DNA of 64,000 nucleotides from Phaeobacter gallaeciensis DSM 26640 (GTDB taxonomy: Bacteria > Pseudomonadota > Alphaproteobacteria > Rhodobacterales > Rhodobacteraceae). Every line of letters begins with the position of its first letter. Within the stretch, counting starts at the first letter, position 1. The notes under the pieces were generated by a model that had not been told where the DNA came from, ran no database searches, and worked only from the letters and a program-made list of their open reading frames with translations. Location of the stretch: positions 2,053,001 to 2,117,000 of the forward strand of contig NC_023137.1 in NCBI RefSeq assembly GCF_000511385.1, written 5' to 3'. Both the position numbers and the translations under genes were made by a program. This document shows positions 8,493 through 16,870 of this stretch, in pieces.

Positions 8493-10060
8493 TTGACGGC
8501 CTCCTTGATGGCTGTCGCCGCAGGGTGCTGCGCCGGTGACATCGACCGATCCGGCTGAGCCCGATCCCCGCCCCCTGCCAGGAGCGCCTGCGTATCCAGT
8601 TTGCCATTAGTAGTGACCGGAAACTGCGACACAAAATGCAGCTCACGCGGCAGAACTTGGGCGGCCAGATGTTTGCCCATATGCGCCAGCAGCGCCTGCC
8701 GTTCACAGAGCTGTCCCTCCAGCGGCTCCACAAAGAGCTGTAGCCCGGTCACGCGACCGGTTGCATCTTTCTGCGGCAGGCAAACCGCCTTGCGCACCCA
8801 AATGCTGCCTTCGGCGATCCGTTCGATCTCGTTCAGCTCAATCCGGTTGCCCAGAAGTTTGACCTGCCGGTCGATCCGCCCGAGCAGCACCAGATGGCCC
8901 GCCGCATCAAGCCGGGCAAGATCACCGGTGCGGTAGGTATTGACCCCGTCCGGCTGGCTCAGCGCCGCATTTGCGGGATGGTCTGCGGGCAGATAATGCG
9001 TGATGACCTGCGGGCCAGAGAGCACCAGTTCGCCCGCCTCTCCCGCCCCGACCTCTTGCCCGTCGGGGCCAATGATCTGCATCCGGTTTTCCCCGACACA
9101 GGCGCCGATTTTCATCGGGCCGGAGGCGAGTGTATCAGCCGCGCTGACCGGGTAGAGATGGGTGGCACAGGTTGCCTCCGACGGGCCGTAGCCATTGAAG
9201 ATCCGGGCCTTGGGAAAGCGTTGTTGCAGCTCCTGCACCAGCGCTCCTGGCAACATCTCGCCCCCCACTACAAAGAACCGCAGATCCGGCAGCGTTTCGG
9301 CGCTGAACTGCGGATCGGTACACATCAGCTGCAACAGCGATGGCGTCGATGCCCAGGAGGCAGGGGTGGTGGCGGCATCCCGCGTCAGATGGCGGATATT
9401 GTTGCGTGGCATGATGTTGTTCACATGGTTAAGGAGCTGCACGGGACGCCCCAGTGATAACGTCGGCCAGAGGTCGAACATGCCCATATCAAAGGCCATG
9501 CTGGCGTGGTTGACATGGGCACCTTCGGGTCGAACCGCGCCCAGCAAGGGAGCGTACCAGCGGTGCAGCGCCATATAGTTGCCACGGGAAATCGGCACTC
9601 CCTTTGGTGTGCCGGTGCTGCCGGAGGTGAAGATCACATAGAACGTGTCCTGTTCCGACAGGTGCGGGGCGATCTCTAACCGAGGCGAGCGTGCGGGTAG
9701 GTCTTTCAACATCAGGACCGGCAGCCCCTCAGGCAGCACCTCCTCACCATAGGCGAGAATATGGCTTGCCTCTGCCGTGGCGGCGATCTGCTGCATACGG
9801 TCCATCGGGGTTGCGCGATCCGCAAAGGCAAAGGCACGGCCCGAGAACGCGCAGGCGATCATCGCAGCAATACAGGCCGGTTCCTTGTGGCCGACAATCA
9901 GGCTCAGGCCCGGCGGCATCTCCGTCAGCGCCTGCAAGATCCCCTCCACCTGCGCGGCCAAGTCAGCGAAGCTGATCACCTGTTCCGATGTGACCAAGGC
10001 GGGGTTATCGGCACCCTTCAACAGGGTCTCGCGGAGGTCTGTCATGAATGTCTCAAACAT
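8489..10060 (-). CDS. Stand-alone amino acid adenylation enzyme (NRPS A-domain type)
   Basis: The 523-residue ANL-superfamily protein has the NRPS-type core motifs: A3 IFTSGSTGTPKG, A4 around MAFDMGMFDLW with the Asp that binds the amino group of alpha-amino acids, A5 NGYGPSEAT, A7 YRTGDLA, A8 GRIDRQVKLLGNRIELNEIE and A10 TTNGKLD with the catalytic Lys. It should activate an amino acid as its adenylate and load a separate carrier protein, as DltA does. No carrier or condensation domain is attached. The ATG at 10058-10060 is chosen because AAGGAAG precedes it by 8 bp; the open frame extends to 10105. The pocket code was not decoded, so the amino acid is unknown. Confidence 0.9.
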   Translation of the reverse strand: MFETFMTDLRETLLKGADNPALVTSEQVISFADLAAQVEGILQALTEMPPGLSLIVGHKEPACIAAMIACAFSGRAFAFADRATPMDRMQQIAATAEASHILAYGEEVLPEGLPVLMLKDLPARSPRLEIAPHLSEQDTFYVIFTSGSTGTPKGVPISRGNYMALHRWYAPLLGAVRPEGAHVNHASMAFDMGMFDLWPTLSLGRPVQLLNHVNNIMPRNNIRHLTRDAATTPASWASTPSLLQLMCTDPQFSAETLPDLRFFVVGGEMLPGALVQELQQRFPKARIFNGYGPSEATCATHLYPVSAADTLASGPMKIGACVGENRMQIIGPDGQEVGAGEAGELVLSGPQVITHYLPADHPANAALSQPDGVNTYRTGDLARLDAAGHLVLLGRIDRQVKLLGNRIELNEIERIAEGSIWVRKAVCLPQKDATGRVTGLQLFVEPLEGQLCERQALLAHMGKHLAAQVLPRELHFVSQFPVTTNGKLDTQALLAGGGDRAQPDRSMSPAQHPAATAIKEAVK

Positions 10061-10101
10061 CTGCGGTCTTCCTTTTGTGATTGAACTTGAATGGCCGCGT
10101 G

Positions 10102-11460
10102 TCATTGGGCGGCGTCAGCAAGGGCGCGATCCCCGGTGGTTGCGTCTGCCTGCGCACGAGGGTGGAACACCACCGGCACCGCCCCACGCGGGATCAATGC
10201 GGAGCGGAGCAAGGGACGGATATTGCCGCGCGGACAGTCCGGTGCCAGCGCAAATGTCTGTGCGGCGCAGATGGCACGCGCGGCCAGCGTCAGTTGATGC
10301 AGCATGAAATTGGCACGCGAGCGGATGCGCGCGCCGACCCCAAAGGGGAAATAATGCGCCCGGTGTCTGCCCTCGTCCAAGAAGCGATCCCCCTGGAAGC
10401 GTTTGGGATTGTCCCAGAACCGCGGATCGCGTTGCACCAGCCAGGGTGCAAAAACAACGGTTGCCCCGGATGGAATCACGTAATCGCCAATCGGGACCGC
10501 CTCGCTGGTGATGCGGTAGATGAACGGAAGTTCCGGGAACAGCCGCAGCCCTTCCTTCACCGTGGAGAGGGCCAGCGGGCTCTCGGCATCGCGCAGCGTC
10601 ATTGGATCGCTGCCGTGACATTCAGTGGCGATATCTGCGGCCAGCTGCGGATCCTGCGCCAGCTGCACCAGCGTCCACAGCAGGCTCAGACCGCCGATGT
10701 TCAACTTCTCGGTGATCACATGGCCGACGGTGGGCCGCAGAAGATTGAGCCGGTCTGCCTCTGACACGTCCGGCGGAATGACCGTGGCGATCTGCGCAAT
10801 CAAATTGCGGTCGGATGCGGAACTGTCGTTCAGGGCAGCGGTGATTGCCTTGTCGAGAAAACCACGGGCGGCCTGAAATTCCGGCATCATCTCGTGATCT
10901 GCGGTCTCGGACGCGTCTTTGGTGCTCATGGCGAAGTAGAAACCTTCGACATCGGCCACCCCTTGAGCGATTTCAGCCACATCGATATCGGCGCCGAAGA
11001 TGGCCGGGCAGACGGCGCGGATTGACCAGTCGCGACAGAGATCGCGCAGGTCAACCGCGCTGCCGTCCTGTGGAAGGTCGCGGATCAGCGTTTGCGTGGC
11101 CTCTGCCAGTGCGGTTTCGAGCCAACCGTCGAAATCGCGCGCGATGGCCGACATACGGTTGGCGGTGAGCACCCAGATATCGCTCCAGCGCGGGTCCTGA
11201 AGTTCATCTCCAAGCAACATGCGGGTGATCGCCTGATTGCTGGCAATATCGCCCAGATCTGTCTGAAAATGCCCTTGATGGCCACGCCAGTAATGAAAAC
11301 ACTCAGGGCTACCCGCAATATAGAGATCGCGGGTCTCGCTGACGCGGATGGCAACGATATCGCCGTGCTGGCGGGTTGCTGTCTCTGCCACTTTCAACAG
11401 GCCGATGTTCTGGAACATGGTTGAATTGGCATCGAAGATCGGGATCTCCTTCTGGGTCAT
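10102..11460 (-). CDS. Degenerate cytochrome P450 lacking the heme-thiolate cysteine
   Basis: The 452-residue product has the P450 fold: the K-helix E-x-x-R (KEGLRLFPE, Glu303/Arg306), a PERF-like stretch (DPRFWDNPKRFQGDRF) and the heme-loop context HYFPFGVGARIRSRANFML. In that loop the invariant Cys is Arg380 (codon CGC at 10321-10323) and the following Gly is Arg382. The I-helix A-G-x-[DE]-T segment reads NIGGLSLLW, so the proton-delivery acid/alcohol pair is missing too. Without the thiolate the protein cannot do normal P450 chemistry; it may be a heme-free scaffold, use another ligand, or be decaying. The frame is intact and coupled to both neighbours by 4-bp ATGA overlaps, which argues against recent decay. 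Confidence 0.88.
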   Translation of the reverse strand: MTQKEIPIFDANSTMFQNIGLLKVAETATRQHGDIVAIRVSETRDLYIAGSPECFHYWRGHQGHFQTDLGDIASNQAITRMLLGDELQDPRWSDIWVLTANRMSAIARDFDGWLETALAEATQTLIRDLPQDGSAVDLRDLCRDWSIRAVCPAIFGADIDVAEIAQGVADVEGFYFAMSTKDASETADHEMMPEFQAARGFLDKAITAALNDSSASDRNLIAQIATVIPPDVSEADRLNLLRPTVGHVITEKLNIGGLSLLWTLVQLAQDPQLAADIATECHGSDPMTLRDAESPLALSTVKEGLRLFPELPFIYRITSEAVPIGDYVIPSGATVVFAPWLVQRDPRFWDNPKRFQGDRFLDEGRHRAHYFPFGVGARIRSRANFMLHQLTLAARAICAAQTFALAPDCPRGNIRPLLRSALIPRGAVPVVFHPRAQADATTGDRALADAAQ

Positions 11461-13058
11461 GCGGGTTCCTCCTGGGATATCTGGGCGACGCTTGATGGCA
11501 TATGGATATGGCGCAGACGGGCGTCGGCCGCTGCATTCGCCAGTTTCGAGCGATCAAATTTGGAATTCTGGTTCAGGCCTGCCGGGAAATCGGCGTACCA
11601 GTAGCGCGGCACCAGATAGGGCGGTAGCTCAGCCGTCAGCCGCGCCGCCAGATCCGTAAGACCGGTAAGCTGGCGGGGGCCCAGAACATAGGCCGACAAG
11701 GCATGCGGCACCCCACGAAGCATCTGCGCCTCGACCACCGCGTCTTCGACCCCCGGTAGGTTGCGCAGATGGGTTTCGATGTCATTGAGGTTGACACGGA
11801 CGCCCTGAATTTTCACCTCGCGGTCAATGCGCCCGACGAAATGCCACAGCCCGTCAGGGGCCAGATAGCCGCGATCCCCGGTGCGATAGAGGGCAGGTTC
11901 AGGAAAAGCCGCCCTGGTCTTCTCCGGCAGGCCAACATAACCGGCCCCCACGCTGGCACCACGGATCAATAGTTCACCTCCCGGCTGCCCGGCCTGCGCA
12001 ATCCCGCGCTCCAACCGGGTCCCCGGGCGCGGCGCGCCGATGGGCAGATCCCGCTCCGACTGTATATGTTCATCGGTGATGTCGACGGATGTCACCGCAA
12101 CGGTGCATTCGGTCGGCCCGTAGGTGTTGGTGATCCGGCAGCCCGGGAACCGGTCAAACAAGGCTGCCGCGATTTTCTTGGTCAAGACCTCGCCGCAGAA
12201 TACGAAGTTGCGCAGATGCGGCAGCTGATCCCCGTTGAAGCGCCGGTTCTTGAGAAACAGCCGTGTGATCGAGGGGGTCGAAACCCAGAGGCTCACCTCA
12301 TGCTCAGCCAAACGCTCAAGGTAGGTGGTCGAATTGGCAAACTCGGCATGATCAAGCGCCACCAGAGGGCGGCGGCGTGTCCAGGACATCCACAATTCAA
12401 ACAACGACACATCAAAGCAATGGCGGATCACGCCAGACACAGCGGTCATCGGCATCGCGGACGGGTAGAGCACATCAAGCCAGTCGATAAAATCGACGAG
12501 ATTAGCATAGGTGATGCCAATACCCTTGGGCTGGCCCAGCGTGCCGGATGAAAACATCAGATAGGCCAGGTCCTGATCTGTGATCACCGGGGCTTCGGAG
12601 GGATCGGGCGTGATCTGCGCACAGGGGCTGGATGGATCGGGAACCGGCAGGCAGGCGAGTTGTGCACCCTTCAGCGCGTCGGTGATTTCCCCACTCAGCA
12701 GACCTGCGCCGAGCAGCAGCCTCGCCCCGCAGGTTTCCGCAATCTGGCGGATCCGCGCCACCGGCGTTTCCGGCTCCACCGGGATCAGGGCGCGCCCAGC
12801 CAGCAGACAGGCCCAATAGGCCACCGGGTAGCGGATATCCTTGTGCCCATAGATCAGCACCGGCCTGCGCAGACTGTCGCCGTGCTGCTGCAACTGATAC
12901 GCCAACGCACTGGCATGATCGAACAGGGCCGCAAAGCTCAGCTCAGTTTCGGGCGTGCAATAGGCCGGGCGGGTGTCGCCCTCAAAAGCGGCAAAGATCT
13001 CTCGCAGCCGTACGTGTGCGCTGATGCTGTCGGCCAGATCGCCGGCAGGTCGGGTCAT
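11457..13058 (-). CDS. Stand-alone amino acid adenylation enzyme (second)
   Basis: This 533-residue adenylate-forming enzyme shows A3 LMFSSGTLGQPKG, A4 HCFDVSLFELW with the amino-binding Asp, A5 NTYGPTECT, A7 YRTGDRG, A8 GRIDREVKIQGVRVNLNDIE and an A10-like NQNSKFDRSKL retaining the Lys. It is a free A-domain and most likely charges the carrier protein encoded immediately upstream (13055-13318), with which it overlaps by 4 bp. It is more distant from the ligase at 13388 than from the A-domain at 8489. The amino acid specificity was not decoded. Two separate A enzymes and three separate carriers suggest that at least two building blocks are handled. Confidence 0.9.
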   Translation of the reverse strand: MTRPAGDLADSISAHVRLREIFAAFEGDTRPAYCTPETELSFAALFDHASALAYQLQQHGDSLRRPVLIYGHKDIRYPVAYWACLLAGRALIPVEPETPVARIRQIAETCGARLLLGAGLLSGEITDALKGAQLACLPVPDPSSPCAQITPDPSEAPVITDQDLAYLMFSSGTLGQPKGIGITYANLVDFIDWLDVLYPSAMPMTAVSGVIRHCFDVSLFELWMSWTRRRPLVALDHAEFANSTTYLERLAEHEVSLWVSTPSITRLFLKNRRFNGDQLPHLRNFVFCGEVLTKKIAAALFDRFPGCRITNTYGPTECTVAVTSVDITDEHIQSERDLPIGAPRPGTRLERGIAQAGQPGGELLIRGASVGAGYVGLPEKTRAAFPEPALYRTGDRGYLAPDGLWHFVGRIDREVKIQGVRVNLNDIETHLRNLPGVEDAVVEAQMLRGVPHALSAYVLGPRQLTGLTDLAARLTAELPPYLVPRYWYADFPAGLNQNSKFDRSKLANAAADARLRHIHMPSSVAQISQEEPA

Positions 13059-13318
13059 GCCGTGGCCTCCTCGACCATGCTGTCGCGGACCATCCCGACA
13101 AAGCTGCCAACCGTGGTGATGTCATCCGGCTTCATCACCGCCGGATCGAGCACCGCCTGAGGCAGGCTTTCCTCCACCGCCATGAACAGCTCCAGAAGCA
13201 GGCCACTGTCGACGCCAAGATCCTCTTGCAGGCGGCTGTCGGTGGAGATCTGGCTGTTATCGGGCATATCCAGCAGCTCGATAAGCGCGTCGGTAATGAT
13301 CTGTTCGATATTTTGCAT
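13055..13318 (-). CDS. Carrier protein (PCP/ACP) 1
   Basis: The 87-residue acidic helical protein has the phosphopantetheine attachment motif DLGVDSGLLLELF; the serine is residue 38. A GAGG ribosome site precedes the ATG. It overlaps the downstream adenylation gene by 4 bp, the usual arrangement for a cognate A/PCP pair. The attachment loop reads D-S-G-L rather than the common D-S-L, which is also seen in D-alanyl or aminoacyl carriers. It should be modified by the PPTase at 4145-4855 and carry an amino acid or acyl group as a thioester. Confidence 0.88.
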   Translation of the reverse strand: MQNIEQIITDALIELLDMPDNSQISTDSRLQEDLGVDSGLLLELFMAVEESLPQAVLDPAVMKPDDITTVGSFVGMVRDSMVEEATA

Positions 13319-13387
13319 GTTGGTACCTCGCTATGGGTCGTGTCAGGACAGGTGTCAGCGCATTGTCTGGGATCAGGACGGGTTTGA

Positions 13388-14995
13388 TCAGGAAGGCAGC
13401 GGATCCGCCTCTGGCGATGGCGCGCGCAGTGATGACCTTGCGGGCGGCAGATCCGCTTCGAGCCAATCACGGAGCTGGTGGCGGTCAATCTTGCCATTGC
13501 CGTTGCGCGCCAGCGCCTCCACCACCAGAATACGGGCGGGCACCACATGGGCTTCCAGCCGCTCGGCGCACCAGGCTTTGAGCGCCTGCGCCACTTCTTT
13601 ACTGTTGAGCGCAGGGCCGCTCACCACGGCACAGCATTGCTGGCCATAAACCGGGTGTTCAACGCCCAGCGCGCAGACTTCGCCAACATCCGGGTGCGCG
13701 ATCAGTGCGGTTTCGACCTCGCTCGGCGCGACCTTTTCACCGGCCACCTTCAGAATGTCGTCAGAGCGGCTGATGAAATAGACAAAACCGTCCTCATCCA
13801 GGCGACAGGTATCCCCGGTATAAAGAACCTGCTCCCCCGGCATCGGACCCGAGCGCAGCTTCTCTGCGGTTTTCTCAGGATTGTTCAGATAGCCCTTCAT
13901 CACGGTTGCCCCGCGAATGACCAACTCTCCAGTGGCATTGCGCCGATGCGGCGTGCCTTCTGCGTCCACCACCCAAAGTTCGGTATTGGGAATTGCCTTG
14001 CCGACACTGGTGCGGCGGCGTGTCAGCTCTCCCGGATCAAGATAAGTGCAGCGGTGACATTCAGTGAGCCCATACATGGAAAATACCGTCGCATTCGGAA
14101 AAATCGCTTCGAGCTGATCAATGAAGGGCGCGTGGAGGGCTGCGGCTGTGCTGGAAATGCAGCGGACGGAGGAGAAGTCATAGCGCGCGGCAAGAGGCGC
14201 GATCAGCGGCACCATGGTTGGCACCACGGGGAAGACGGTTGCCGCACTTTTGGCCAATCGTTGCAGGGCAAAGAGCGGTCGTGCAAAGGAGGGTTCAACC
14301 AGCAGACAGGCCCCGGTAAGCGCGGCCATGGTCAGTTGATGCAGCCCATAATCGAAGGTCATGGGAATGGCGCAGAAAATGCGGTCGGAGGCGCGATAGC
14401 CGAGGTATTCGGCAACCGAGCGCGCAGCGCTGGTCATATTGAGATGCGACAGCATCACCCCTTTTGGATGTCCCGTGGAGCCGGATGTATAGATGATCGC
14501 CGCCAGATCCTGATCCAGTACCGTCGCAGGCTGGGCTGTGCCCGCTCCAAGCTCCCCCGCCCCTTGCAAAGCATCTGCAAAGGCTGTTTCGGCACCTGTG
14601 CTGATCAGGGCTGCGTCGCTCTTTGCCTGTTGCCGGGCGGCAGCGGTTTTCTCTGTCTGATCCGTGTCCTGGATGACAGCGGTCGCAGCGCAATCCGCAA
14701 GCACGAAGGCCAATTTGGGGAGTTTGGTATCGGTATTGAGGGGCACGGCAACCGCGCCCGCATAAAGCGTGCCCCAGAAGGCGGCGCAGAACCCGATCGA
14801 ATTGCCCATACACAGAACAACATGATCACCCCGCGCAACCCCCTGCTGTTTCAGCAGCTGTGCCACCCGCAGGGCACGGTCGCGCAGCTTAGCATAGCTG
14901 AGCTGGCCGCTGGCGTCTTCAACCGCGGTCGATTGCGGGTGGGTCACGACGGCTTGTTCAAGGAAACTGGTCAATAGATTATGCCGAGAGAGCAT
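13388..14995 (-). CDS. Acyl-CoA/acyl-ACP ligase (AMP-forming)
   Basis: The 535-residue ANL enzyme has P-loop IYTSGSTGHPKGVMLSH, SMYGLTECHRC, YTGDTCRLDEDGF, an A8-like SRSDDILKVAGEKVAPSEVE and the catalytic Lys in NGNGKIDRHQL. The stretch MTFDYGLHQLTMA resembles acyl-CoA ligases of the exosortase-associated group more than amino acid A-domains, and the amino-binding Asp context is absent, so a carboxylic acid (fatty or aryl) is the more likely substrate. The ATG at 14993-14995 is preceded by AAAGGAG; the frame extends to 15139 only through overlap with the KS gene. It overlaps that gene by 17 bp. It could supply an acyl starter to a carrier protein or CoA. Confidence 0.88.
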   Translation of the reverse strand: MLSRHNLLTSFLEQAVVTHPQSTAVEDASGQLSYAKLRDRALRVAQLLKQQGVARGDHVVLCMGNSIGFCAAFWGTLYAGAVAVPLNTDTKLPKLAFVLADCAATAVIQDTDQTEKTAAARQQAKSDAALISTGAETAFADALQGAGELGAGTAQPATVLDQDLAAIIYTSGSTGHPKGVMLSHLNMTSAARSVAEYLGYRASDRIFCAIPMTFDYGLHQLTMAALTGACLLVEPSFARPLFALQRLAKSAATVFPVVPTMVPLIAPLAARYDFSSVRCISSTAAALHAPFIDQLEAIFPNATVFSMYGLTECHRCTYLDPGELTRRRTSVGKAIPNTELWVVDAEGTPHRRNATGELVIRGATVMKGYLNNPEKTAEKLRSGPMPGEQVLYTGDTCRLDEDGFVYFISRSDDILKVAGEKVAPSEVETALIAHPDVGEVCALGVEHPVYGQQCCAVVSGPALNSKEVAQALKAWCAERLEAHVVPARILVVEALARNGNGKIDRHQLRDWLEADLPPARSSLRAPSPEADPLPS

Positions 14996-15992
14996 GGCTG
15001 CTGCTCCTTTGACTGCAAGTGGAAAGAGAGGATGGGACAGCTCTGCGCATCTGGCATCCGGCGGCGTAGCCTCCCATGCCAACAGAGAGCAGCGTGGCAG
15101 GTGTGCCCGGATCTCGATTGAGGTTGGAGTCTGGGTCACTAAGTTCCTGCTTCAGCAGCAGAAAGGGGTCGACGGTGTAACAGTGCCCGATATCCGGCAG
15201 CAGACCGAGACGAATGCGATCCGTCGCCAGTCCGGTCTCGGTGCAAAAACTTTGCCAGGCCAGCCGGTTGACATTGTGCGGAAGAAGCGGCGAACCGCTG
15301 GTCCAGTCAAAGCCGAGGTCCCGCAGCGTTCTGGACACGATCTGCCCATGTGCGGCAAAGAATCTGCCCATCTGCGCAGAACTCCCCTTGTAGCCAAAGG
15401 CAAACCGCGGATGGCAGGTCAGCGAGATCCGCCCGACGCGCAGGCCGGTATCTGCGGGCGCATCCGCGTCCGGCACCAGGATAAGCCCGCAAAAGGCATC
15501 CCCCATCAGCGTACTGCCGGGCACATAGCGATCCGCCAGACGCAGCCGGTCGTGACCGTCGCCCGCAATCACTGCAACCACCCGGGCCTGCCCCGCCTTC
15601 ATCAGCGTGCGGGCCAGTTCAAGCGCCCAGATCAACCCAGCACAATTGGTCTGGTCGAGATCGAATTTCTGCCTGACATGCGAGAGAAAAGCGAAATCCC
15701 GGCGCAGACGTGGGGCGACAGCTCCCGGCGCACAATCGCGCATCGGCAGACCGCGCACATGGATCAGCGTATCCGGACGTGGGATATCTCCACTCTTTGC
15801 TTGCAGATCCTCGATGATGCGGGCGAATTGGTCGTAGCGCGTCTCGCTCTTTGCGCAGCTGGAAACCTGCCCCAGCCCGAACAGCCGCTCAAAGACGCGC
15901 GCCTCCGACGGGGAGCCGCCCGCATCGCGAATGATCTGCTCCGCCGCAATGCGCTCTTCGGGGATATGGGTTGTGAGCGCGGTCAGTCTCAT
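14979..15992 (-). CDS. KAS III-like acyltransferase/ketosynthase A (Cys-His plus HxxxxD)
   Basis: The 337-residue thiolase-fold protein keeps the nucleophile (DQTNCAGLIW, Cys117) and the first histidine (LLPHNVN, His239). Where FabH has its G-N-T Asn, this protein reads IGHCYTVDPF (His270, Asp275). As I recall, DpsC and CerJ, KAS III homologues that transfer acyl groups without normal FabH chemistry, use a Cys/Ser-His-Asp triad with His and Asp five residues apart, which this matches. It may therefore form an ester, amide or thioester rather than a C-C bond; decarboxylative condensation is not excluded. Its ATG overlaps the stop of the Cys-less KS-like gene (15989), suggesting the two proteins form a pair. 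Confidence 0.85.
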   Translation of the reverse strand: MRLTALTTHIPEERIAAEQIIRDAGGSPSEARVFERLFGLGQVSSCAKSETRYDQFARIIEDLQAKSGDIPRPDTLIHVRGLPMRDCAPGAVAPRLRRDFAFLSHVRQKFDLDQTNCAGLIWALELARTLMKAGQARVVAVIAGDGHDRLRLADRYVPGSTLMGDAFCGLILVPDADAPADTGLRVGRISLTCHPRFAFGYKGSSAQMGRFFAAHGQIVSRTLRDLGFDWTSGSPLLPHNVNRLAWQSFCTETGLATDRIRLGLLPDIGHCYTVDPFLLLKQELSDPDSNLNRDPGTPATLLSVGMGGYAAGCQMRRAVPSSLSTCSQRSSSHALSA

Positions 15993-16870
15993 GCGGCCAG
16001 CCTCGCCTTCTGGTCGGCTCGGAGCATGACCGCAGACAGCGCCTTACGCTCCTGCGTCACCAACAGAAAGGCACGCCCTGCCCCCTCTGCCTCCGCCTGT
16101 TGCAAGGCAGCAAAGGGCGCAGCGCTCAGCAACTGTGTGGATTGCGCCAGGACCCGCCCCTTGTGGTCAACCCTGGTCAGCAGATCCGGTGCGGCGATCA
16201 GGCAGACACTCTCCGGCGCCTCGCCGAAGTCTGCGCAGAGATTGTGAACGGCCGCTGTCAGGTCGCCCTCATCCCCGGTCAGGGTGACCCGTCGGTAGCC
16301 CTCATAGGAGGCGCCGTTTCGGACATCGCGTTCCAGCACCATAGCGGCAGCACTATTGCCGGGGTTCAGCGCTTCGACCACGGGTGAGCGATAGAGCAGA
16401 TGTTTCTGATCCATCGACAGGATCAGCGCCTTGCGCCGGTCAGCCGTCAGGTAACGCGCAGCGCAGTGCATAGCAAAAAGTGGCGCGGTGAGGCCGCGAT
16501 CCGAGATCGCAAAGCCAAACCCATCTCTCACTCCAAGATGATGCAGCGCAAAATTGGTGACGGAGGTGCCAAGGTGAATATCCGGCAGCCAATGTGCCAT
16601 CAACACCAGATCAATGTCCGACAGATCCATCCGGGCCGTCAGCTCATCCAGCAGTTCCCGAGCCATCGCCGCATAGGGCGCGCGGTCGTCAGCGGTCAGC
16701 CAGGTCTGCACATTGCTGTCGCCGGGTTGATAGGTCTTGCCATTGGCGCGGAAGAACCGGGTGTTGTAGTCCTCCCAGTAGTCCACCTCCCGAAGCCAGT
16801 TCGGATCCGCCGCTTCCAAGCCGCCAAATTCCCGACAGATCAGGCTGCCCGGTACGACACGCAGGGTCAT
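15989..16870 (-). CDS. KS-like protein without active-site Cys (possible non-catalytic partner)
   Basis: The 293-residue sequence follows the N-terminal half of KAS III/thiolase folds: DIDLVLMAHWLPDIHLGTSV matches the strand before the active-site region, and AISDRGLTAPLFAMHCAARYL aligns with the FabH nucleophile helix, but the Cys position is Gly. A later SPVVEALNPGNSAAAMVLERD matches the G-D-G-A-A-A strand. The C-terminal half is short and lacks recognisable P-H-x-x-N and Asn/His elements. It resembles KS-beta or chain-length-factor type partners, which are inactive copies pairing with an active KS. It is coupled by ATGA overlaps to the KS at 14979 and to the fusion gene at 16867. Function unproven. 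Confidence 0.7.
   Translation of the reverse strand: MTLRVVPGSLICREFGGLEAADPNWLREVDYWEDYNTRFFRANGKTYQPGDSNVQTWLTADDRAPYAAMARELLDELTARMDLSDIDLVLMAHWLPDIHLGTSVTNFALHHLGVRDGFGFAISDRGLTAPLFAMHCAARYLTADRRKALILSMDQKHLLYRSPVVEALNPGNSAAAMVLERDVRNGASYEGYRRVTLTGDEGDLTAAVHNLCADFGEAPESVCLIAAPDLLTRVDHKGRVLAQSTQLLSAAPFAALQQAEAEGAGRAFLLVTQERKALSAVMLRADQKARLAA

Noticed and set aside
8489..13318. Conventional modular NRPS
   Set aside because: A-domains and carrier are separate genes, and no condensation (HHxxxDG) or thioesterase domain is fused to any of them.
13478..14977. 499-codon frame opposite the acyl ligase
   Set aside because: Antisense shadow; the ligase strand has all ANL motifs.
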